From positions 3,782,001-3,846,000 of the forward strand of contig JAHBZQ010000001.1 in the NCBI GenBank assembly GCA_019635355.1: a stretch of 64,000 bases of DNA. Reading direction: 5' to 3'. The notes under the pieces were generated by a model. That model saw only the letters and a program-made list of their open reading frames with translations, was not told where the DNA came from and made no database searches. Both the position numbers and the translations under genes were made by a program. Every line of letters starts with the position of its first letter. Position 1 is the stretch's first letter. Of the stretch, positions 46,555-55,552 are shown one piece after another. This DNA comes from Rhizobacter sp. (lineage in GTDB: Bacteria > Pseudomonadota > Gammaproteobacteria > Burkholderiales > Burkholderiaceae_C).

Positions 46555-48108
46555 ATGAACGGACTCAAGGACCTGAAGATCGGAACCCGGCTGAGCCTCG
46601 TGCTCGCCTGCGTGTTGGTGGCTCTGGCGGCTGTCGCAGGCGCGGGCTTGTGGGGCCTCGGCGCGGTGTCGAACGCGAGTCAGCATGCGCTGGCGCAGGA
46701 CGTGCAGCTGGCCCAGCAGGCGCTGGAAATCCAGACCCTCGTGCTGCTGGAACGCCGCTACGAGAAGGACGCGTTCATCAACCTCGCCGAGGCCGACAAG
46801 CGCGTGGCCTACGTGAAGAAATGGACCGAGACCCGCGCACGCATGGTCGAGGCCCTGGCGAAGCTGCGCAAGCTCGACCTGACCCCCGAAGATGCCCAGG
46901 CCGCCGAGGCGATGGCCCGCCATTTCGACCGCTACGCCGCCGGCTTCGAGGCGACCATGGCGATGGTCCAGCGAGGTGAGCTGGCCACCACGCAGGCGGC
47001 CAACACCGAACTCGGCAAGTACAAGGGCGACGTGCAGGGCATGGAGTCCACCAGCGAGAAGATCAACGACCACGCCGCCGAGCGCGCCCAGGCGGTGGCC
47101 CCGCTGATCGCCGCCACGCAGGCGCGCGGCCAGGCCCTGCAGCTCGGCTTCTCGGCGCTCGCCATCCTGCTGGCCATCGGGCTGTGCCTGTGGGTCACGC
47201 GCTCGATCACCGTGCCGCTGGCGCATGCGGTCGCCATCGCCGAGACCGTGGCGCGCGGCGACCTCGGCTCGCGCATCGGCGCCACCTCGAAAGACGAGGT
47301 CGGCCAGCTGCTGGGTGCCCTCGGTCGCATGAACGACAGCCTGGTGAAGATCGTGGGCGACGTGCGCAACGCGTCCGACTCCATCGCCACCGGCTCGGCC
47401 CAGATCGCCACCGGCAACGCCGACCTCAGCCAGCGCACCGAAGAGCAGGCGAGCAACCTGCAGCAGACCGCCGCCTCGATGGAGCAGCTCACCGTCACCG
47501 TGAAGAACAACGCCGACACCGCCCGCCAGGCCACGCAGCTCGCCTCTGGCGCTGCCGCGGTGGCCGCGCAGGGCGGCAGCGTCGTCGGCCAGGTGGTCGA
47601 GACCATGCAGGGCATCAGCGAGAGCTCGAAGAAGATCGCCGACATCATCGGCGTGATCGACGGCATCGCGTTCCAGACCAACATCCTCGCGTTGAACGCC
47701 GCAGTGGAAGCGGCACGCGCCGGCGAGCAGGGCCGCGGCTTCGCGGTGGTGGCCGGCGAGGTGCGCACGTTGGCGCAGCGCTCGGCGCAGGCGGCGAAAG
47801 AGATCAAGAGCCTGATCGGCGAGAGCGTCGGCAAGGTCGAGACCGGCACCCAGCTCGTGGGCGACGCCGGCCGCACGATGGACGACATCGTGGCGCAGGT
47901 GCGCAAGGTCAACGACCTCATCGGCGAGATCAGCAGCGCGAGCGGCGAGCAGACCTCGGGCATCGGCCAGATCAACGACGCGGTGACGCAGCTCGATCAG
48001 GTCACGCAGCAGAACGCCGCGCTGGTGGAAGAGAGCGCCGCCGCGGCCGAGAGCCTCAAGAACCAGGCGCAGCGCCTGGCCGAGGCGGTGTCGATCTTCA
48101 AGCTCTGA
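46555..48108 (+). CDS. Methyl-accepting chemotaxis protein
   Basis: A 517-residue chemoreceptor of the Tsr-like plan: transmembrane helix 1 (about 11-32), a periplasmic four-helix bundle (about 35-180; KDAFINLAEADKRVAYVKKW), transmembrane helix 2 (about 190-210), HAMP (210-265), then a signalling domain with the CheA/CheW-binding hairpin GIAFQTNILALNAAVEAARAGEQGRGFAVVAGEVR. The methylation helices flank it. No C-terminal NWETF pentapeptide (ends EAVSIFKL). ATG 46555 (MNGLKDL) is chosen over ATG 46534 as the usual chemoreceptor N-terminus. A sigma-28-like promoter precedes it, suggesting flagellar co-regulation. Its 3' end overlaps the convergent YhhN gene by 11 bp. Confidence 0.93.
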   Translation: MNGLKDLKIGTRLSLVLACVLVALAAVAGAGLWGLGAVSNASQHALAQDVQLAQQALEIQTLVLLERRYEKDAFINLAEADKRVAYVKKWTETRARMVEALAKLRKLDLTPEDAQAAEAMARHFDRYAAGFEATMAMVQRGELATTQAANTELGKYKGDVQGMESTSEKINDHAAERAQAVAPLIAATQARGQALQLGFSALAILLAIGLCLWVTRSITVPLAHAVAIAETVARGDLGSRIGATSKDEVGQLLGALGRMNDSLVKIVGDVRNASDSIATGSAQIATGNADLSQRTEEQASNLQQTAASMEQLTVTVKNNADTARQATQLASGAAAVAAQGGSVVGQVVETMQGISESSKKIADIIGVIDGIAFQTNILALNAAVEAARAGEQGRGFAVVAGEVRTLAQRSAQAAKEIKSLIGESVGKVETGTQLVGDAGRTMDDIVAQVRKVNDLIGEISSASGEQTSGIGQINDAVTQLDQVTQQNAALVEESAAAAESLKNQAQRLAEAVSIFKL

Positions 48109-48763
48109 CGCGGCCCCGTGCCGGCAGCGACGCCGCGATGCACAGCTGCGCCAGCCAGTAGGTCGACAAAATCCACAGCGCCGACAGCGGCAGCGGGCTC
48201 GCGAACTTGTTGATGGCGAGCAGGCTGTCGGACGCCAGGAAGAGGGCGCCACCGAGGGCCGCAGCGCGCGCGAGCGGCGAGGCCGGCGCATGGCGCCACC
48301 ACGCCCCCGCCTGCGCCGCCATGCAGGCGAGGCACACCACATAGCCCACCACCGGCGCGCGCAAGGCCGCCGGCACGCCGCTCCACAGCTGGCTCAGGAT
48401 GAGCATCGCGATCACGCCGTAGATCGCGAACGCGGCGGGCTTGGCGCCGAAGCGCACCGGCACGCTGAAGGCCGCGATATAGGCCAGGTGTGCCAGCAGG
48501 AAAGACACCAGCCCGAAGAGAAAGCCTTCCTTCGGCCACAGCAGGAACACATCGCCCGCTAGCGAGAGCCACAGCCCGATCAGCACGCGGCGCCGCTGCA
48601 CCGGCACCTCGTGGCCGCGGGTGAACGCCCAGGCGATCACGAGCAGCGTGGTCAGCGGCTTGAAGACGAAGGCGAGCTGCGGGGGCAGGGCGCCGGTGGC
48701 GGCGGCGATGCACAGCGCGGCGCTCACGATCGCGAGCAGCGGCAGGGCAGGGGTGGGGGTCAT
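48098..48763 (-). CDS. YhhN family (lysoplasmalogenase-like) membrane protein
   Basis: A 221-residue eight-helix membrane protein of the YhhN/TMEM86 family. Family segments: VFKPLTTLLVIAWAF, IGLWLSLAGDVFLLWP (the conserved SxxGD region) and GGALFLASDSLLAINKF (the conserved FxxSD region), with the Asp residues proposed as catalytic in TMEM86B lysoplasmalogenase. The bacterial substrate is unproven. The start codon overlaps the stop of the LuxR-type gene by 4 bases (ATGA at 48760-48763), so the two are coupled. Convergent with the chemoreceptor gene. Confidence 0.88.
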   Translation of the reverse strand: MTPTPALPLLAIVSAALCIAAATGALPPQLAFVFKPLTTLLVIAWAFTRGHEVPVQRRRVLIGLWLSLAGDVFLLWPKEGFLFGLVSFLLAHLAYIAAFSVPVRFGAKPAAFAIYGVIAMLILSQLWSGVPAALRAPVVGYVVCLACMAAQAGAWWRHAPASPLARAAALGGALFLASDSLLAINKFASPLPLSALWILSTYWLAQLCIAASLPARGRVRA

Positions 48764-49752
48764 GGGCGGGGTGCGGCATGCGGCCGCAGTTCTTCGAGGT
48801 GCTGGCGCAGGTAGCGCAGGAGGGTACGCCGCTTCTCGGGCCCGCGCACGCCCTCGCCGGCGGTCGCGCCCGGTTCGGCCAGCAGCGCCGGGAAGCGCTC
48901 TTCCACCCGCGCGTAGATCGCGCGCCAGAGCTTCTTCACGGTGTGCATCGACACGCCCAGCAGCACGGCGATCTCCTCGTCCGGCTCGTCGAAGAGGGCG
49001 CGCCGCAGCAGCCGCTGCTCGGCCCCGCGGAAGTGGAAGCGCGGCGGCGTGTGCTCGAAGATCTCGCGCAGCTGGAAGCCCGGCAGCTTCTGCAGTGCCT
49101 CGCGGCGCGTGAGGCTGAAGAGTTCGGGTAGGCCCTGGCCGCTGGCCGGGCGGTTGTGCGCGCTGCGCTGGACCATGCCCACGCTTGCCATGTACTCGCG
49201 CTCCGATTGCCACGCTTCCTGGAACACCTCGCGCACGCGGTGTCCGGCGTGTGCGACGCGCATCGCCACCACACCGGCCGACAGCACCGCCACGGCATGC
49301 GGGTCGCGCATGTCGCCATTGCGCTGCTGGTAGTGCAGCACCATGAAGCTCACGCCGCCGTCGTCGTCGGTCGAGGCATTCGCGCGGGCCAGCTCGCGCT
49401 CGCCGGGCGGTGCGGTGTGCCCGTCGAGCAGCTCGGCGTAGAGCTGCCGCGTGACCCACGGGTCGGATGTGCCGCGCAGGCGCTGCGCCCAGGCGTCGTC
49501 GAGCGCGATCGACATGCCCAGCGCCTGCAGCCGCTGCCCCGCGGGGGCGGCCACGTCTTCGATGGCATCGGCGTTGAAGCCCGGGTGGTGCAGCAGGCGT
49601 GCCCACAGCGCGGGCAGGGCGGCGTGTTGGTCCTGGCTCAGGGCCAGCCAGGGCGGCACCAGGGCGAGCGCTTCGGCGAAGTCGGCCGGGCGCAGCAGCC
49701 GGCGCTGCAGCGAGGGGCGGCCGTGCGGTGAGTCGTGCGGAGGTGTCGGCAT
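48760..49752 (-). CDS. LuxR-type HTH transcriptional regulator
   Basis: A 330-residue protein with no recognised sensor domain in the first 220 residues (two helical segments and a region with GVSFMVLHYQQRNGDMRDP, weakly PAS-like) and a LuxR/NarL-type helix-turn-helix near residues 255-290 (DEPDEEIAVLLGVSMHTVKKLWRAIYARVEE), followed by a basic tail. The ATG at 49752 is chosen; the open frame runs further upstream only as a shadow of the caspase-like gene. It is translated just before YhhN and divergent from the caspase-like lipoprotein gene at 49915; either could be its target. Confidence 0.75.
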   Translation of the reverse strand: MPTPPHDSPHGRPSLQRRLLRPADFAEALALVPPWLALSQDQHAALPALWARLLHHPGFNADAIEDVAAPAGQRLQALGMSIALDDAWAQRLRGTSDPWVTRQLYAELLDGHTAPPGERELARANASTDDDGGVSFMVLHYQQRNGDMRDPHAVAVLSAGVVAMRVAHAGHRVREVFQEAWQSEREYMASVGMVQRSAHNRPASGQGLPELFSLTRREALQKLPGFQLREIFEHTPPRFHFRGAEQRLLRRALFDEPDEEIAVLLGVSMHTVKKLWRAIYARVEERFPALLAEPGATAGEGVRGPEKRRTLLRYLRQHLEELRPHAAPRP

Positions 49753-49914
49753 CTCGGGCCGCCGATTCTGCCTGCGGCCTTCGTTCACGGGGTGCGGACG
49801 CGCGGACAGCAATCGCGGCGTGCCGGACATGGCCGCGCAGCCCGTCGATTTCCAGAATCCACGCCTTTCAACTGAAGCGAATCCGCAGCGAGGCATGCCG
49901 TGACGTACCGACCG

Positions 49915-51963
49915 ATGAACGAGAGAAGAAGGGCCTTCGTGAAATGGATGGCCGGCGGCGCCGCGGTGGCGACGGCGGTGCCGGCGCTCGTGGCGTGCGG
50001 CGGTGGTGGTGGCAGCGGCGGCGCGCCGGCCGAGGGCGGCAACCCGCCCGACGGCAGCTTCGACGCCGAGCGCTTCGATGCGATCGCCGACATCGAGGAC
50101 ATGAGCCGCCGCCTCTCGCTCACCACCTCCACGCCGCTGGGTTTCGTGCAGGCGCTGGCGGCCTACATGCGCACGCTCGACGCCTACGAGCGTGCCGGCT
50201 ACAACGAAGAGTCCTTGTGCGCCTGGGGCATCTTTCGCGATGGCCGCACGCACATCGTCGCCAACAACCGGCTGCCCGCAGCCCCCGCGAGCCCCACCGC
50301 TCAGCGCGAGCACCCGCTCGCGAGCGGCCTGCCGCAGGCACGGCAGGCGCGGCTGCTGCACACCTTCGGCACCGGCTTCGACGACGGGCAGGGCATGGTC
50401 AACGAACTCACCACCTGGCTCGACAACGCCGGCTACCAGGTGCGCAGCGGCGGCCAGGAAGGCGACGGCCGCCTCACCGCGCTGCGTGCCGTGAAGGGCG
50501 ACGGCTTCTTCTACATCAACACCCACGGCGGCTGGGGCGACGCGCTCCACGCCGACGGCAGCACCACCGGCGGCACGGTGTTCTCGATCCAGTCGTCGAC
50601 GCTCGTCGATGCGGTGCTGGAGCGCACGCCCGAGATGCGCGAAGACCTGGCCGACGGACGCCTCACCTATTTCACCGCGCGCAACGGGCTCACCAAGACC
50701 ATCCTCGGCATCGAGTACCCCGACCACGACACCCGCTACGGCATCACCGACAGGTTCGTGCGGGCGCATTGGGCGTTCGCGCCCAACAGCGTGGTGCTCG
50801 TCAACGCTTGCGTGAGTGCGCGGCCCGCGAGCAACGGCCGCCCGCTCGCCGCGCCCTTCTACGACGCCTGCCTCGCCAAAGGCGCCGGGGCCTACCTCGG
50901 CTGGACCAACACCGTCTCGGCCACCGGCGCCTTCAGCGTGCCGCGCCGTTTCGTCGACCGCGTGCTCGGCGCCAACGCCTACCAACCCGAGTCGCCGCGC
51001 CAGCGGGCCTTCGTCGTGGCCGACGTGATGGAGGAGCTGGCCGACAAGGGCCTCGACCGCGACCCCGACAGCAGCGCCGTCTTCGTGCTGCGCGCGAACG
51101 GCGACGCACCCACCGTGATGCCTGGTCTCAAGGAGATGGTGGTCGACGAATTCCGCGACGAGCTGGTGCTGATCGGCGACTTCGGCCCGCGCGAGACCAC
51201 CGGCCCCAACGTCGGCCGGGTCACCGTCGACGGCCACGAGCGCAGCGTGCTGAGCTGGACGGCCACCCGCATCGTCTGCGCACTGCCGCGCATTGGCGCG
51301 GGCTCGGCGGGCGCGGTGCGGGTGCAGGTGGGCGAGCACCGCAGCAACGTGCGCTGGATCACCCGCTGGACCACCACGCTCGACTACCGCTGGGAAGACC
51401 CGGCACGCCCCGGCTTGCGCGTGGCCGGCGTGGGCACGATCCGCCACCGGGCCGACGTGGGCCGCACGCGGGCCAAGCCTGGCGAAGCGCCCGAAGCGCC
51501 GGTGCGCTATGCCGTCACCACGCGCGATTCCTCGCTGCCCCTGCAGGCGAGCGGCAGCCACACCGACGGGCCCGACTGCACCTTCACCTGGAGCGGCGCG
51601 ATGACCTACCCGGGCACGCACCTCACCAACGGCCACGTGTTCTTCGCCGACCTGAAGATCGACACCGACACCCGCACCGGCGCGCTCGGCCTGGCGCTCG
51701 GTGCGACCGGGCCCGATTTCACCGAGTCGGGCTGCAGCCGCGACCCGGCGCGCTTCGCCGTGGTGTTCCTCGAGATGCACCGCATCGAGCAGTTCGGTCG
51801 CTACAACAATGGCACGACGGTGATGGTGCCCATGCCCGCACTCGACGTGAGTTTCGGTGCCGACTTCACCCTCGCTGGCGGCAGCTTCGAGCGCGACCAG
51901 ATGCACCTCAGCTGGACCTCGGCCGCGCCCGAGTTCGCGCCTCAGCCCGACGATGCGATCTGA
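49915..51963 (+). CDS. Exported lipoprotein with clan CD (caspase-like) protease signature and IPT-like domain
   Basis: A 682-residue protein not matching any family I can name with certainty. The N-terminus has a twin-arginine-like signal (RRRAFVKWMAGG) and a lipobox LVAC (Cys28), then a Gly-rich linker. Residues 195-345 carry the clan CD signature: a strand ending in His (GDGFFYINTHGGWG, His204), a second strand ending in Cys (SVVLVNACVSAR, Cys299), and a following GAGAYLGW strand, as in caspases, gingipains and CHAT proteases. Residues about 425-480 read like an IPT/TIG beta-sandwich; the C-terminal 180 residues are beta-rich. It is predicted to be a surface or periplasmic cysteine peptidase. 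ATG 49915 is preferred to GTG 49900 for the Tat signal. Divergent from the LuxR-type gene. Confidence 0.7.
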   Translation: MNERRRAFVKWMAGGAAVATAVPALVACGGGGGSGGAPAEGGNPPDGSFDAERFDAIADIEDMSRRLSLTTSTPLGFVQALAAYMRTLDAYERAGYNEESLCAWGIFRDGRTHIVANNRLPAAPASPTAQREHPLASGLPQARQARLLHTFGTGFDDGQGMVNELTTWLDNAGYQVRSGGQEGDGRLTALRAVKGDGFFYINTHGGWGDALHADGSTTGGTVFSIQSSTLVDAVLERTPEMREDLADGRLTYFTARNGLTKTILGIEYPDHDTRYGITDRFVRAHWAFAPNSVVLVNACVSARPASNGRPLAAPFYDACLAKGAGAYLGWTNTVSATGAFSVPRRFVDRVLGANAYQPESPRQRAFVVADVMEELADKGLDRDPDSSAVFVLRANGDAPTVMPGLKEMVVDEFRDELVLIGDFGPRETTGPNVGRVTVDGHERSVLSWTATRIVCALPRIGAGSAGAVRVQVGEHRSNVRWITRWTTTLDYRWEDPARPGLRVAGVGTIRHRADVGRTRAKPGEAPEAPVRYAVTTRDSSLPLQASGSHTDGPDCTFTWSGAMTYPGTHLTNGHVFFADLKIDTDTRTGALGLALGATGPDFTESGCSRDPARFAVVFLEMHRIEQFGRYNNGTTVMVPMPALDVSFGADFTLAGGSFERDQMHLSWTSAAPEFAPQPDDAI

Positions 51964-51973
51964 GGGCGTGCCC

Positions 51974-52891
51974 TCAGGCGCGCGGCGAGCTGCGTGTCTC
52001 GCGCTTGTAGGCCTTCGAGAAGGCAAAGCCGCTCGAGTAGCCCACGCGCTCGGCCACCTGGTCGAGCGAGAGGCGGCGGTCTTCGAGCAGCCGCCGCGCC
52101 TGTGCCATGCGCCAGCGCGTGAGGTAGCGCAGCGGCGCGTCGCCCACCGCCGCGGCGAAGCGTTCGCAGAAGGCAGTGCGGCTCATGTGGCACAGCTCGG
52201 CGAGGGCCTTCACCGACCAGTCATGCGCCGGCTCGGTGTGGATGGCCCGCAGCGCGGGCGCAAGGGCGGGGTCGGGCCGCAGCGCCGGGGGCGCGGCATC
52301 GGCCGCGGCGCTCAGCTGCGTGAGGATCACGTGGCGCAGCAGCGCGTTGACCGATTCGTTGAGCCCGACGGCGGCGCCACCGCGCGGCAGGTCGGTCATC
52401 CAGCGCATCGGCTGCGACAGCGGCTCGACCCAGGCGTGGTGGCCGTGCAGGTGCACCACCGGCGGCAGGCGCGCCACGAGCGGCTGGGCCTGCAGCTCGT
52501 GCGTCCAGAAGAAGCTGCCAAAGACGTGCGCCACCGGCGCAGCGTGCTCCACGGTGAAGGTGCGCCGGCCGTCGTGCAGGTGCGTGCGGGCGAATTCGAG
52601 CATCGGCTGTGCGGCGGCGTGTGGGTCGGTCGCCACCTCGTGCCGGCCGCCGTGCGGCAGGAAGAGCAGCTCTCCGGCGCGCAGCGTGCCGCGCCAGCCG
52701 CTCGGGGTGTGGTGCACCGCCAGGGCCTCGCCCTGCGCCAGGTACAGCGGCGCCCGCGACCGGCTGTCGACCACCAGGCGCTGCGCCCCGCCGATGCCCG
52801 ACTGGAAGTGCAGCACCGGGTCGAACGAGAGCGTGTCGACCACGGCTTCAAGGTCGGCGCCAGGGCGGGTGGAGTGGGCTCGGGTTGGCAC
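51974..52891 (-). CDS. AraC-family transcriptional regulator (cupin-type)
   Basis: A 305-residue regulator. The N-terminal half (about 15-175) is a cupin-like effector domain (AraC_binding_2/cupin_6 type; RAPLYLAQGEALAVHHTPSGW, GELLFLPHGGRHEV). The C-terminal half has two helix-turn-helix units (about 215-300; WSVKALAELCHMSRTAFCERF, RLSLDQVAERVGYSSGFAFSKAYKRE). Start GTG 52891. It is convergent with the caspase-like gene (10-bp gap). The target operon is not evident. Confidence 0.87.
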   Translation of the reverse strand: MPTRAHSTRPGADLEAVVDTLSFDPVLHFQSGIGGAQRLVVDSRSRAPLYLAQGEALAVHHTPSGWRGTLRAGELLFLPHGGRHEVATDPHAAAQPMLEFARTHLHDGRRTFTVEHAAPVAHVFGSFFWTHELQAQPLVARLPPVVHLHGHHAWVEPLSQPMRWMTDLPRGGAAVGLNESVNALLRHVILTQLSAAADAAPPALRPDPALAPALRAIHTEPAHDWSVKALAELCHMSRTAFCERFAAAVGDAPLRYLTRWRMAQARRLLEDRRLSLDQVAERVGYSSGFAFSKAYKRETRSSPRA

Positions 52892-52953
52892 GGCGCGGAT
52901 GATGTCGCCCGCGCCGTGCGGCCGCCAGACCTCTAAAAGAGGCCCATGCGCGC

Positions 52954-53358
52954 TCAGAGGTGGCGCGTCTCAGCCGGTGTGTTCCACCAGGCGTTGTGAC
53001 GGCCGTCGGAGTAGTGCACCGGTGCTGCGATCAGCTCGGCCGGCTCCGCGTTGTCGAGGCAGGCCACCTGCACCGACACGTAGTCGCCGCCGATCTGCTC
53101 GATGTAGCCGCGCCCGAACGAACGCACGCCGCAGGTCTTGCAGAAGAGGTGGTGCGCGCTCTGGGTGTTGAACTGGTAGTCGCTGAGCGCCGCTTCATCG
53201 GTCAGCAGGCGGAACGCATCGGGCTTGATCGTGATGCCCCAGTTGCGCGTCTTGGTGCAGATCGAGCAATTGCACTTGCCGGTGCCGGCGGCGAGGTCGA
53301 GGTCGGCTTCGAAGCGCACGGCGCCGCAGTGGCAGCTGCCGGTGTAGGTCTTCAGCAT
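52954..53358 (-). CDS. GFA family (glutathione-dependent formaldehyde-activating enzyme-like) zinc protein
   Basis: A 134-residue protein with the GFA zinc-binding pattern: GSCHCGAVRF near the N-terminus, KCNCSICTKTRNWG and CKTCGVRSFG. The seven cysteines ligate two zinc ions in the family. Characterised member Gfa was proposed to join glutathione and formaldehyde; most homologues, including this one, have undetermined roles. The start is ATG 53358 with GGGAG upstream. It lies between the AraC-type regulator gene and the helicase gene on the same strand, with 80 bp to the helicase. Confidence 0.87.
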   Translation of the reverse strand: MLKTYTGSCHCGAVRFEADLDLAAGTGKCNCSICTKTRNWGITIKPDAFRLLTDEAALSDYQFNTQSAHHLFCKTCGVRSFGRGYIEQIGGDYVSVQVACLDNAEPAELIAAPVHYSDGRHNAWWNTPAETRHL

Positions 53359-53438
53359 GGTGAGGCTCCCGCAGTCAGAGAAGGGCGGGATCTTGCGCGG
53401 CGGCTGCTGACAACGCAGTGTCAGCAGCCGCGTGGCGC

Positions 53439-55472
53439 TCAGGGTTTCACGTCGGCCTGCGCGGCGCGTTTGGCGGCGGCCTCGCGCAGCAGGCGCAGCT
53501 TCTCACGCGGGTCTTCCTTCGACTTGGCCTCGTGCAGCTTCATCTCGCCGATGAAGCGGCTCGGGATGGCCTGCACCGTGTCGCGGCCCTTCTTGCGACG
53601 GCGCAGCACGTTCACCGCCAGCGTGCGCCGCGCGCGGGTGATGCCCACGTACATCAGGCGGCGCTCTTCTTCCAGGCGCTCGGGCGTCATCTCGTCGTCG
53701 TCGCTCTTGAAGGGCAGCAGCCCTTCGTTCACACCGGCCAGCACCACGTGCGGCCACTCGAGGCCCTTGCTCGCGTGCAGGGTGGAAAGGGTCACCACGT
53801 CTTGCTCGTCGCCGCGCTCGGCGAGGCTGATGATGACGGAGATGGTCTGCGCCACGTCGAGCACCGTCTTCTTCTCGGTCTCGAAGGTGGCACCGCCGTC
53901 GTTCTCGATCTCGCCGCCGCAGCGCTTGGCGATCCAGTCGACGAAGTCGAGCACGTTGGTCCAGCGGCTGGCCGCCAGCTTCTCGCTGTCTTCGCCTTCG
54001 TAGAGGTGCTTCTCGTAGTCGATGTCTTTCAGCCAGCCGAGCAGCAGCGCCTTCGCGTCTTCGCTGCCCGAGGTGTGGCGGGCGCGGTATTCGAGGTCGT
54101 TCACGTAGCGGCCGAACTCGTGCAGCGAGCCGATGGCGCGGGCGTTGAGCACGGTGCCGAGCGACTCGGCGAAGAGCGCTTCGTAGAGGCTCGTCTTGAA
54201 GCGCTTGCTGAACTCGCCGAGCGCGCCCAGCGTCTGGTGGCCGATGCCGCGCTTCGGGGTCGTGACGGCGCGCAGGAAGGCCGGGTCGTCGTCGTTGTTG
54301 ACCAAGAGGCGCAGCCAGGCGCAGAGGTCCTTGATCTCGGCGCGGTCGAAGAAGCTCTGGCCGCCCGACACCTTGTACGGGATCTCGGCGCGGCGCAGCG
54401 CCTTCTCGAAGACACGCGCCTGGTGGTTGGCGCGGTAGAGCACGGCGAAGTCCTTGAACGCGACTTCACCGCCCTGGCCTCTGAGCGACTGGATGCGCGC
54501 CACGGCCCGCTCGGCCTCGTGCTCCTCGTTGTCGCACTCGACCACCTGCACCGGGTCGCCGTCGCCCAGGTCGCTCCAGAGCTTCTTCTCGAAGAGCTTG
54601 GGGTTGTGGCCGATCACCGCATTGGCCGCGCGCAGGATGTGGCCGGTCGAGCGGTAGTTCTGCTCCAGCGGGATCACCTTCAGCTGCGGGTACTCGGCGG
54701 GCAGGCGGCGCAGGTTCTCGATGGTGGCGCCGCGCCAGCCGTAGATCGACTGGTCGTCGTCGCCCACGGCGGTGAACATTGCGCGCTCGCCGGCCAGCGA
54801 CTTCAGAAGCTCGTACTGGATGGCGTTGGTGTCCTGGTACTCGTCGACCAGCAGGTAGCGCAGGGTGTTCTGCCATTTGGCGCGCGCTTCGGCGTCGCGC
54901 TGGAAGAGCTGGTGCGGCAGGCCGATCAGGTCGTCGAAGTCGACCGCCTGGTACGCCGCGAGGCGCTCTTCATAGCGCTTCATCACCTGCTGGGCGATGC
55001 GCTCGTCGTCGTTCTGCGGCTCGACGGTGTCGGCGTTCTTGCCCTGGTTCTTCCACAGGCTGATGGTCCATTGCCAGCGGCGGGCCAGCGCGTTGTCGCT
55101 GCTGCTGCCGGCGTCTTTCAACACGCCGAGCACGTCGTCGCTGTCGAGGATGCTGAACTGCGGCTTCAGGCCCAGGCGCTCGCCCTCGGTGCGCAGGATG
55201 CGCACGCCCAACGAGTGGAAGGTGCTCACCACCAGGTCTTTCGCGGCACGCGGGCCGATCAGCGCCTTGGCGCGCTCGCGCATTTCCTGCGCGGCCTTGT
55301 TGGTGAAGGTGATGGCGGCGATCTGCGAAGGCGCGTAGTCGGCCTGCAGCAGGCGGGCGATCTTGTGGGTGATGACGCGGGTCTTGCCGGAGCCGGCGCC
55401 GGCCAGCACCAGGCAGGGCCCGCCCAGGTGGTGCACCGCGTCCATCTGGGCTGAATTGAGGGTGTCTGCCAT
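53439..55472 (-). CDS. rep: UvrD/Rep-family ATP-dependent DNA helicase
   Basis: A 677-residue superfamily 1A 3'-5' helicase. Motifs in order: Q-motif LNSAQMDAV, Walker A AGAGSGKT (residues 25-32), motif Ia TFTNKAAQEM, motif II LLVDEYQDTN, motif III VGDDDQSIYGWRGA, motif IV LEQNYRS, motif V TLHASKGLEW and motif VI YVGITRARRTL. The length (E. coli Rep 673, UvrD 720) and lack of the longer UvrD C-terminus favour Rep, which clears proteins ahead of replication forks, but the choice of name is inference. The ATG at 55472 begins MADTLNSAQM. Divergent from phoD. Confidence 0.93.
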   Translation of the reverse strand: MADTLNSAQMDAVHHLGGPCLVLAGAGSGKTRVITHKIARLLQADYAPSQIAAITFTNKAAQEMRERAKALIGPRAAKDLVVSTFHSLGVRILRTEGERLGLKPQFSILDSDDVLGVLKDAGSSSDNALARRWQWTISLWKNQGKNADTVEPQNDDERIAQQVMKRYEERLAAYQAVDFDDLIGLPHQLFQRDAEARAKWQNTLRYLLVDEYQDTNAIQYELLKSLAGERAMFTAVGDDDQSIYGWRGATIENLRRLPAEYPQLKVIPLEQNYRSTGHILRAANAVIGHNPKLFEKKLWSDLGDGDPVQVVECDNEEHEAERAVARIQSLRGQGGEVAFKDFAVLYRANHQARVFEKALRRAEIPYKVSGGQSFFDRAEIKDLCAWLRLLVNNDDDPAFLRAVTTPKRGIGHQTLGALGEFSKRFKTSLYEALFAESLGTVLNARAIGSLHEFGRYVNDLEYRARHTSGSEDAKALLLGWLKDIDYEKHLYEGEDSEKLAASRWTNVLDFVDWIAKRCGGEIENDGGATFETEKKTVLDVAQTISVIISLAERGDEQDVVTLSTLHASKGLEWPHVVLAGVNEGLLPFKSDDDEMTPERLEEERRLMYVGITRARRTLAVNVLRRRKKGRDTVQAIPSRFIGEMKLHEAKSKEDPREKLRLLREAAAKRAAQADVKP

Positions 55473-55552
55473 GGGTACTTCCGAGAGCGCGGCGGATCAT
55501 AGCCAAGGCCCCTTCGCCAGGCTGTCGTGCCGCTGTGGTAAACCGCCGCGCC

